Part shown: in pieces, positions 31,462-37,934 of the stretch
Layout: every line of letters starts with the position of its first letter
How positions within the stretch are numbered: position 1 is the first letter of the stretch
Origin: Prevotella sp.
GTDB lineage: Bacteria > Bacteroidota > Bacteroidia > Bacteroidales > Bacteroidaceae
Reading direction: 5' to 3'
Assembly: GCA_017460765.1 (NCBI GenBank)
Contig: JAFUAK010000047.1
Coordinates: 1 to 37,934 of the forward strand
DNA: 37,934 nucleotides
The notes under the pieces: generated by a model
Database searches by the model: none
Seen by the model: the letters and a program-made list of their open reading frames with translations, nothing else
Told to the model about the DNA's origin: nothing
Made by a program: the position numbers and the translations under genes

Positions 31462-34400
31462 ATGAAAAGATGTATCAAGTGCCAGCATGAACTGGCCGAC
31501 AATGCCCGATTCTGTACCATCTGTGGCACCCGCCAGCCTGAGGGTGCCCCCGTCAGTCCTACCGTTCAGCCCGTTGCTGTGCCACAGCAACAGGCACAAC
31601 GGCCAAAGGTTGATGTCGATGCTCTCCTGGCCGAGGCAGTAGGGAAGGAAGCCCTGCTGGAAGAGGTACAGCGCTTGATGGCCTTCTATCATTCATCGAA
31701 GCGCGAGGGCCGAATGAAGCAGCGTCCCGAGATGGATATGCTCGTGCTGGGCAACAGCGGTACGGGTAAGACCTTCATCATCAACCTCATTCACCAGATG
31801 TTCTTCGCCAATGGCATCGTTGCTAATCCCCGTATCAAGAAGGTGGATGCCTCGGAGTATAACCAGTGGATCAACAGTCTCTCAGAGCGTGGCCTCGACG
31901 ATATGAAGGGCCAACTCCTTGTGATCGACAACTGCCACCTGCTGATGACAGATACTGAACGGATCACGCCCATCGACCGTCTGATGAGTATGATGGAAGA
32001 CTGGGAGCGCGACCTCACTGCCGATTGGTATACTTACCCGATTGTCATTTTCGCTGGCGAGAAGAACCAGGTGGAATATTACTTCCAGAAAAAGAAGAGC
32101 GGGCGTAGCCGTTTTGCCAAGGTGCTTGAACTGCACGACTGCAGCGCCCAGGAACTGCACGCCATCTGTAAGCGTGAACTCTCACGGCGTGGACTCTCCG
32201 TTGAAGGTGAGGCCGATGACAAGTTGCTGGGCTATTTCCGTTATCTGGTGAAGCACCGTCAGGTGACCTTCCGTAATGCCTACGAGGCTACGGAGAAGGC
32301 TGACGGCGTCTACAAGCGCTGTCTGGAGAACGGGCACACCGCAAAGGTGGAGCCCGATGATATCTCCGGCAACATCTTCGTGGAGCAGACACCTGACGAG
32401 ATTCTCTCGCGTCTGGATGCCTTCGTCGGCATCGATGACGTGAAGCATGAGATGCATAGTATCGTCGAGAACATCAAGCAGTATCGTATCGAGAAGAACG
32501 ATCCGAAGGCCCTCCCGCCTTTCCGCGACCAGTATGTGTTCCTGGGCAATCCTGGTACGGGTAAGACCACCGTGGCTCGTCTGTTTGCCGACATGCTGAG
32601 TGCGCTGGGTGTACTGCCTGGAGGACAGTTGATTGAAGTGACCCGCGAGGATCTCGTGGCGAAGTTTGTCGGTGGTACTGCCCCGAAGACGCGTCAGGTG
32701 GTCGACTCCGCCATGGGCGGTGTCCTCTTCATCGACGAGGCCTACACCCTCTCTTCCGGTGAGGGAAACGATTTCGGACGGGAGGCGATCAACACTTTGC
32801 TGAAACCTGTGGAGGAACTGCGCGGCAAGTTCGTCTGTATCATTGCCGGCTATACCAAGGAGATGCTCGACTTCTTCGATGCCAACTCCGGTCTGGCCTC
32901 CCGTTTCAACCGTCGTCTGGAATTCGTTGACTATACGCCCGAACAACTCACGGGCATCTTCCGTGGCAAGGTGGAGAAAGAGGGCTATACCCTCGATGCT
33001 GATGCCGACGAGCATGTGGGTAAGTTCTTCGAGAAGATGTACAAGCGTCGTACGAAGAACTTCGGCAATGCCCGTGAGGTGATGTCCACCTTCCAGGAGG
33101 CCGTGGAGCGCCATCGTGAGCGACTCCTCACCGAGGGCAGGGCAGACGACCATGTCTTTAACCGTGCCGATATAGAAGGCCCCGAGGCCCTCAAGGAACT
33201 CGACGTGAACAAGATTGTCGCCCAACTCGACCGTGACTTCGTGGGCATGCAGGCTGTCAAGGACTTCGTGCGCGAGATTGCCACACAGAAGGCCGATATG
33301 GACGAGCGTCTCGAACTCGGTCTGCAGACACAGCAGACCATGAAACTCAATATCATCCTCACGGGTAGTCCAGGTACGGGTAAGACTACTGTGGCCCGTA
33401 AACTCGGTGAGATCCTGTACGCCATGAAACTGCTCTCCTCGCCCGATATTGTGGAGTGTGAGCGTAAGGACATCGTAGGTAAGTATCAGAACAGTGCCGG
33501 TGAGAACATGGCCAAGTATTGCGACCTCGCCATGGGCAAACTGCTCTTCATCGACGAGGCCTACTCCTTTGCCCCTGTCAACGATGCGGGCACAAAGGAT
33601 GCTGAGGCCACCAAGGCCGTCGAGGTACTGATGAAGCGCATGGAGGATGATGCAGGTAAGTTTGCCGTGGTGCTCGCAGGCTATCCTGCGCCGATGGATA
33701 ACTTCATCCGCGTCAACGAAGGTATTGCCCGTCGTATCACCCACCGTATCCATATTGACGACTACTCTGCCGTGGAACTCGTCAAGATCTTCACGCAGAT
33801 GGCCACCCGCCAGGGCTTCAGTCTGGCCGGTGATACCGAACCCGTACTTTTCCGCAAGGTCAGTGAGATGCTCGCTGTGAAGGACAAGAACTGGGGCAAT
33901 GCCGGGGAGATGGCCAAACTCCTGGAGACGGTCAAGGCCCGTCTCTCACTGCGTATCCGTGAACTGCCGAAGGAGGAGCGTACGGCAGAGGTCTACCAGA
34001 CCATCCGGCCTGAGGACATCCCCTTCGAGCAGCGCAAGGCCCTTTCTGCCGACGAGGCCCTGGCCGAACTGGATCAACTCGTAGGCCTCGACAATATCAA
34101 GACCCAGTTGCGCCAGATGGTGGAGTCCTTCCGTGCCGACGAGGCCCGAGCCAAGTTGACGGGCGAGACACCCCACCGTGAGGCACCTCACTATATCTTC
34201 ATGGGTAACCCGGGGACAGGCAAGACCACCGTGGCCCGTCTTGTGGCCGATATCCTTACCTCCCTCGGCGTCCTCTCACGCGGTCATCTCGTAGAGGTCA
34301 CGGAGAAGGATCTCGTGGCCGGTTATACCGGTCAGACAGCCATCAAGACCTCCAACGTCATCGACTCTGCCATGGGCGGTGTGCTCTTCATCGACGAGGC

Positions 34401-35565
34401 CTACTCGCTGAACAAGGGTGGCGACGGCGGTTTCGGCCAGGAGGCCATCAATACGCTGTTGCAGCGACTGACTGCCGACGCAGGCAAGTTCGTCTGTATC
34501 CTCGCCGGCTACACCAAGGAGATGACAGACTTCCTGAAGACCAACTCCGGACTGGAGCGTCGATTCCGCACCATCCAGTTCGATGACTACGGTCCTGAGG
34601 CCTTGGAACAGATCTTCCGCAACCTGCTCAAGAAGAACAATATGCAACTCGATGAGGGTGCCGAGAAGGGACTGTCGGCCTACTTCCGTCAGGTCTACGA
34701 CCAGCGCAACCCACAGTCGTTCGGCAATGCCGGAGCGGTGGTGAACATCTTCAAACAGGCCAAGGAGCGTCAGGGTGCCCGTCTGGCCCCGATGCTTGAG
34801 AAGCAGCAGTGCTCAGCCGACGATCTACGTACGCTGACACTCGTTGACATTGCCGGTCAGCAGGCCAAGGCCAATGCCACCACGGCAGAACTCATGCAGG
34901 CCTTCGACCGACTGGTCGGTGCTGCGAGTGCCAAGAAGAAGATGGAGAACCTGCTGAACCAGATCAAACTGAACCGTCGTCGTGCAGAACTGACGCATAC
35001 TCCGTTCCAGAACCTCAATATCTGCTTCGCCTTCATCGGTCATCCCGATACGGGACAGAACGAGTTCCGTGAGGCCATGAACCAGGTGCTTTCCGATATC
35101 GGCATCATCTCTCCCGACGGCATGAAAACCCTGCCTGCCAGTCAGTTGTTGTCCACTCTCACCGGTGAGGGTGCAGAGCGCAGGCTTATCGATGAGATGC
35201 TGGCTCAGCATGGCAAGACGGTCTATATCATCGATGCCTCGCCATCGGAGTGGAAACAGGTGGAGGAACAATTGCCCGTGCTCTCAGAGTTCATCAACGA
35301 CCGTTTTGTGTTCGACGACTACACACCAGCAGAATTGTCCCGTCTCTTTATGCTCTATCTGCGTAAGAAGAACATGAAACTGGCCGATGATGCCCAGGAG
35401 ACGCTTGTAGGCTACTTCGGTTCTCATGCCGAGGGCGGACGCTCGGAGATGAAACTCCTCTTCAATGAGGTCATCTTCCGTCAGAACACACGTCTAGCCT
35501 CCTCCGATGACATCACTGACGAAGCCCTCGTCACCATTGCCAAGGAGGATATCCCTACGGATTGA
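31462..35565 (+). CDS. Giant AAA+ protein: zinc ribbon plus five CbxX-type AAA modules
   Basis: A 1367-residue cytoplasmic protein. A zinc ribbon (C4, C7, C18, C21) and a proline/glutamine linker precede five tandem AAA modules. Module 1 has Walker A GNSGTGKT (97-104) but Walker B VIDNCH, where the catalytic glutamate is replaced by asparagine. Modules 2, 3 and 4 are complete: GNPGTGKT (362-369) with DE at 425-426, GSPGTGKT (635-642) with DE at 698-699, and GNPGTGKT (915-922) with DE at 978-979. Module 5 is degenerate: GHPDTGQN (1193-1200) lacks the Walker lysine and YIIDAS (1255-1260) lacks the glutamate. So three active motors are flanked by one binding-type and one dead module, an arrangement in principle like dynein or midasin. 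The single-module AAA+ protein of the same operon shares the CbxX features. The next gene converges 9 bases downstream. Confidence 0.92.
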   Translation: MKRCIKCQHELADNARFCTICGTRQPEGAPVSPTVQPVAVPQQQAQRPKVDVDALLAEAVGKEALLEEVQRLMAFYHSSKREGRMKQRPEMDMLVLGNSGTGKTFIINLIHQMFFANGIVANPRIKKVDASEYNQWINSLSERGLDDMKGQLLVIDNCHLLMTDTERITPIDRLMSMMEDWERDLTADWYTYPIVIFAGEKNQVEYYFQKKKSGRSRFAKVLELHDCSAQELHAICKRELSRRGLSVEGEADDKLLGYFRYLVKHRQVTFRNAYEATEKADGVYKRCLENGHTAKVEPDDISGNIFVEQTPDEILSRLDAFVGIDDVKHEMHSIVENIKQYRIEKNDPKALPPFRDQYVFLGNPGTGKTTVARLFADMLSALGVLPGGQLIEVTREDLVAKFVGGTAPKTRQVVDSAMGGVLFIDEAYTLSSGEGNDFGREAINTLLKPVEELRGKFVCIIAGYTKEMLDFFDANSGLASRFNRRLEFVDYTPEQLTGIFRGKVEKEGYTLDADADEHVGKFFEKMYKRRTKNFGNAREVMSTFQEAVERHRERLLTEGRADDHVFNRADIEGPEALKELDVNKIVAQLDRDFVGMQAVKDFVREIATQKADMDERLELGLQTQQTMKLNIILTGSPGTGKTTVARKLGEILYAMKLLSSPDIVECERKDIVGKYQNSAGENMAKYCDLAMGKLLFIDEAYSFAPVNDAGTKDAEATKAVEVLMKRMEDDAGKFAVVLAGYPAPMDNFIRVNEGIARRITHRIHIDDYSAVELVKIFTQMATRQGFSLAGDTEPVLFRKVSEMLAVKDKNWGNAGEMAKLLETVKARLSLRIRELPKEERTAEVYQTIRPEDIPFEQRKALSADEALAELDQLVGLDNIKTQLRQMVESFRADEARAKLTGETPHREAPHYIFMGNPGTGKTTVARLVADILTSLGVLSRGHLVEVTEKDLVAGYTGQTAIKTSNVIDSAMGGVLFIDEAYSLNKGGDGGFGQEAINTLLQRLTADAGKFVCILAGYTKEMTDFLKTNSGLERRFRTIQFDDYGPEALEQIFRNLLKKNNMQLDEGAEKGLSAYFRQVYDQRNPQSFGNAGAVVNIFKQAKERQGARLAPMLEKQQCSADDLRTLTLVDIAGQQAKANATTAELMQAFDRLVGAASAKKKMENLLNQIKLNRRRAELTHTPFQNLNICFAFIGHPDTGQNEFREAMNQVLSDIGIISPDGMKTLPASQLLSTLTGEGAERRLIDEMLAQHGKTVYIIDASPSEWKQVEEQLPVLSEFINDRFVFDDYTPAELSRLFMLYLRKKNMKLADDAQETLVGYFGSHAEGGRSEMKLLFNEVIFRQNTRLASSDDITDEALVTIAKEDIPTD

Positions 35566-35574
35566 TGGTGCGGG

Positions 35575-37917
35575 TTATTGCCTGAGCAGGTTCAGTGCCT
35601 GCTTGGGGGCGAGGGCATCTGTCGTCTTCTCCGTATATTCTGCAATCTTCAGTTGGGCCGTGGCAGCGATGTCACGGCTGCTGTTACCGATACGGAAGGT
35701 ATAGGTGCCTGCCTCGGTGAGCCACTGACTATTGGCCTCATCGTAACTGGCCAGGTCGCGCACGGGGATGGTCATCGTGAGTGTCTGGCTCTCACCGGGC
35801 TGCAGTTCACGCGTCTTGGCGAAGGCACGCAGTTCCTGTGCGGGCTTCTCCAGACGGCCCTTCGGTGCCTGGACGTAGACCTGAGCCACTTCCTTACCGG
35901 CCACGCTGCCTGTATTCCTGACGGTGATGCTCACCTCGACGGCATCCTTGCCCTTCGCCTTGACGACGGGCTTGGAGAACTGGAACGTCGTATAACTCAG
36001 TCCGAAACCGAAGGGATAGGCCACCTCACGCTGGAACGTGTCGAAGTAGCGATAGCCCACGTAGATGTCCTCCTCGTGGTTGGTATAGTCTCTGCCGGGA
36101 ATCTGTGCCCCCCAGCCGATAAGTTCACGGAAGGTGTAGGCATCAAGTTCCTGCGGGAAGTTCTTCGTGGAGGGATGATCGGTGGCGGCGATGGGCCAGG
36201 TCATCGTGAGTTTGCCGGATGGGTTGGCCTTGCCTGTGAGCACGTCAGCCACGCTGTTGCCGCCTTCCTCGCCGGGCTGCCATGCACAGAGGATGGCATC
36301 CACGCGGTCACGCCAGGAAGCAGTCTCCATCACGGAACCACTGTTGAGGATGACGATCACGGGCTTGCCCTCCTGACGGAAGGTATCGCTCACGCGGAAG
36401 ATCATGTCCTTCTCAGCCTGAGTCAGGTTGAACTCGCCCTCGATGGCGCGGTCCATACCCTCACCGGCCTGACGGCCGATGGTGATGATGGCAGCATCAG
36501 CCTCCTTCACCTCATGCTTCACGCAGCGCTCGGTGATGTCGATCTCATCAAACTTGGGCTGACCGGTGTCGAGGAACCACATGATGGGGTTCTTGTCGGC
36601 CTTCAGTTTGGCGCGGGCGTATTTCACGTAGTTCTGGTAAATCTCCGTGAGTTGCGGGGTAGTGCTGACACCGATGTTCTTCAAACCTGTCACCATATCC
36701 ACGCTATAGGGCACGTTGACGGCACCTGAGCCGAGACCACCGGCCAGGAAGTCGTAGGAGTTGACACCGAAGAGGGCCACGGTCTTGAGATCCTTGATGG
36801 GCAGCACGCCTGTGTTCTTCAGCAGCACCATACCCTCGGTGCTCGACTGGCGCGTGATCTGGGCATGAGCCTTCAGGTCGGGCTCGTTCGAGAACTGATA
36901 GCCGCGGAAGTGCGGGGTCTTCACGATATATTCCAGCATGCGGCGCACGTTGGCATCCACGTACTTGATATCCAGTTTGCCGCTCTTCACGCCCTCTACG
37001 ATATCCTCGGCCTGTGCGGGATAGCCGGGTGTCATCAGGTCGTTGCCGGCCATTACCTCGTCAATGGTATAGAGTCCTTGTCCTTCGCGCTTGCCGATCC
37101 AGTCGGTCATCACGATGCCTCGGAAGCCCCAGTCTGTGCGGAGCACGTCGGTGAGCAGGTCCTTATTGCCCTGGGCATGAACACCGTTCACCATGTTATA
37201 GGCCGACATCACCGTCCAGGGATCAGCCTCGCGGACGACACGCTCGAAGCCGCGGAGATAGATTTCACGGAGGGCACGCTTGCTGGCTCGTTCATCCACG
37301 CGGGTACGGTCACTCTCCTGCGAGTTGACGGCATAGTGCTTCGCACTGACACCGACGCCCTGGCTCTGGATGCCCTTCGTCACGGCGGCACCGATGACAC
37401 CCGTCACGAGCGGGTCTTCAGAGTAGTATTCGAAGTTACGCCCGCAGAGCGGATTGCGGTGGATGTTCAGACCGGGACCGAGGATCACGTCACAGCCATA
37501 TTCCAGTGTCTCGTTACCGATGGCCTGGCCCACGGCCTCCACCAGTTCGGTGTTCCACGTACAGGCCAGACAGGTGCCCACGGGGAAACCCGTGGCATAG
37601 TAGGTATTGGTGTCGTTCTTACGCACGGGGTCGATATGTACGCCGGCAGGACCGTCAGTCAGTACGGTGGCAGGGATACCGAGACGCGGTATCTCCACGG
37701 TGATGCCAGCAGCACCGGCCACGAGTTTCTCCTGATGGCCGAGCATGGCACCCGAGCCTACGAAACTGTCGTTGCCACCGCCCACGAGCAGTTGGGCTTT
37801 CTCTTCAAGGGTCATGGCCTTCAATACCTCATCGATATTCGTGGCACTCAGTTTGGGTTGCGCGTTTGTTGTCATTGCTAAAGTTGCTAAAAGCAGGGTT
37901 GTTAGTAATTTCTTCAT
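35575..37917 (-). CDS. Glycoside hydrolase family 3 beta-glucosidase-type protein
   Basis: A 780-residue GH3 enzyme that probably releases sugars from the non-reducing ends of plant or other beta-glycans. Residues 1-19 form a signal peptide (ends NAQ), so it is exported, likely to the periplasm. The TIM-barrel domain has substrate-site stretches LTDGPAGVH (86-94), GRNFEYYSEDP and K193-H194 in SAKHYAVNSQE. The nucleophile is D272 in VMTDW. The second domain has GRQAGEGMDR and WQPGEEGGNSVADVL, with glutamate acid/base candidates. A C-terminal fibronectin-III-like domain begins after YPFGFGLSYTTF. The full gene lies in the window; its promoter is outside or at the very right edge. beta-Glucosidase versus xylosidase specificity cannot be settled here. 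Confidence 0.93.
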   Translation of the reverse strand: MKKLLTTLLLATLAMTTNAQPKLSATNIDEVLKAMTLEEKAQLLVGGGNDSFVGSGAMLGHQEKLVAGAAGITVEIPRLGIPATVLTDGPAGVHIDPVRKNDTNTYYATGFPVGTCLACTWNTELVEAVGQAIGNETLEYGCDVILGPGLNIHRNPLCGRNFEYYSEDPLVTGVIGAAVTKGIQSQGVGVSAKHYAVNSQESDRTRVDERASKRALREIYLRGFERVVREADPWTVMSAYNMVNGVHAQGNKDLLTDVLRTDWGFRGIVMTDWIGKREGQGLYTIDEVMAGNDLMTPGYPAQAEDIVEGVKSGKLDIKYVDANVRRMLEYIVKTPHFRGYQFSNEPDLKAHAQITRQSSTEGMVLLKNTGVLPIKDLKTVALFGVNSYDFLAGGLGSGAVNVPYSVDMVTGLKNIGVSTTPQLTEIYQNYVKYARAKLKADKNPIMWFLDTGQPKFDEIDITERCVKHEVKEADAAIITIGRQAGEGMDRAIEGEFNLTQAEKDMIFRVSDTFRQEGKPVIVILNSGSVMETASWRDRVDAILCAWQPGEEGGNSVADVLTGKANPSGKLTMTWPIAATDHPSTKNFPQELDAYTFRELIGWGAQIPGRDYTNHEEDIYVGYRYFDTFQREVAYPFGFGLSYTTFQFSKPVVKAKGKDAVEVSITVRNTGSVAGKEVAQVYVQAPKGRLEKPAQELRAFAKTRELQPGESQTLTMTIPVRDLASYDEANSQWLTEAGTYTFRIGNSSRDIAATAQLKIAEYTEKTTDALAPKQALNLLRQ

Positions 37918-37934
37918 AATCTTATAGTTTTTAC

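Noticed and set aside
32182..33753. A 523-codon open frame on the minus strand opposite the giant AAA+ gene, and similar long antisense frames at 15462-16481, 4984-6042 and 36865-37881
   Set aside because: The encoded proteins are rich in H, L, V and R with no recognisable motif. They mirror genes with clear family features. GC-rich codon use with few stop complements explains them.
35585..35603. Hairpin after the giant AAA+ gene
   Set aside because: The 6-base stem (AGCAGG/CCTGCT) lies inside the GH3 gene and is not followed by a T-run, so no terminator is called.

Overview
The window looks like chromosomal DNA from a Bacteroidales bacterium, most likely of the Prevotella group. Nine promoter-like sites match the Bacteroidetes -7 element TAnnTTTG. 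Other signs are parts of the type IX secretion system (SprA, PorQ), diaminopimelate dehydrogenase, an ExbB with a signal peptide, a TonB-like protein and a GH3 beta-glucosidase. Genes are tightly packed and no gap without a gene exceeds about 215 bases. No IS element, phage gene, rRNA or CRISPR array is visible.

Layout: 96-7255 (+) is a one-carbon operon: panE-like reductase, lipoate-protein ligase, gcvT, gcvH, split gcvPA/gcvPB and a compact dihydrolipoyl dehydrogenase. It ends tail to tail with purN (-) in a shared palindrome, and ddh (-) follows. 9115-17195 (+) holds a frameshifted ruvA and the giant sprA. 17201-20392 (-) holds a FadL-type outer membrane protein, cmk and porQ. 20531-25783 (+) holds a TonB-like gene, a prenyl synthase, tatD, tRNA-Ser(GGA), exbB, a small membrane protein, two exbD genes and an Lrp/AsnC regulator. 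25929-35565 (+) is a six-gene operon: TMEM43 family, VanZ-like, membrane-anchored CbxX-type AAA+, lipoprotein, secreted protein and a 1367-residue protein with five AAA modules. The window ends with a GH3 glycosidase (-).

Two things stand out. First, ten clusters of 7-base-period repeats lie inside genes or at gene junctions. They fall into related word families: purine-rich GAGTTGA, GAGTCAG, GAGACAG, GAGTGGA and GAGTGAA, and AT-rich TGAATTA, TTAATTC and AAATAGT. In ruvA five units break the reading frame, and losing one unit would restore it. In exbD seven perfect units lie in a currently open frame, and any single-unit change would break it. This has the form of a dispersed, possibly phase-variable repeat family that inserts short peptides into unrelated proteins. 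Second, the TMEM43-VanZ-AAA-lipoprotein-secreted protein-AAA5 operon looks like an uncharacterised envelope-linked AAA+ system.

All calls come from reading the sequence and recalling protein families. No database search was run.
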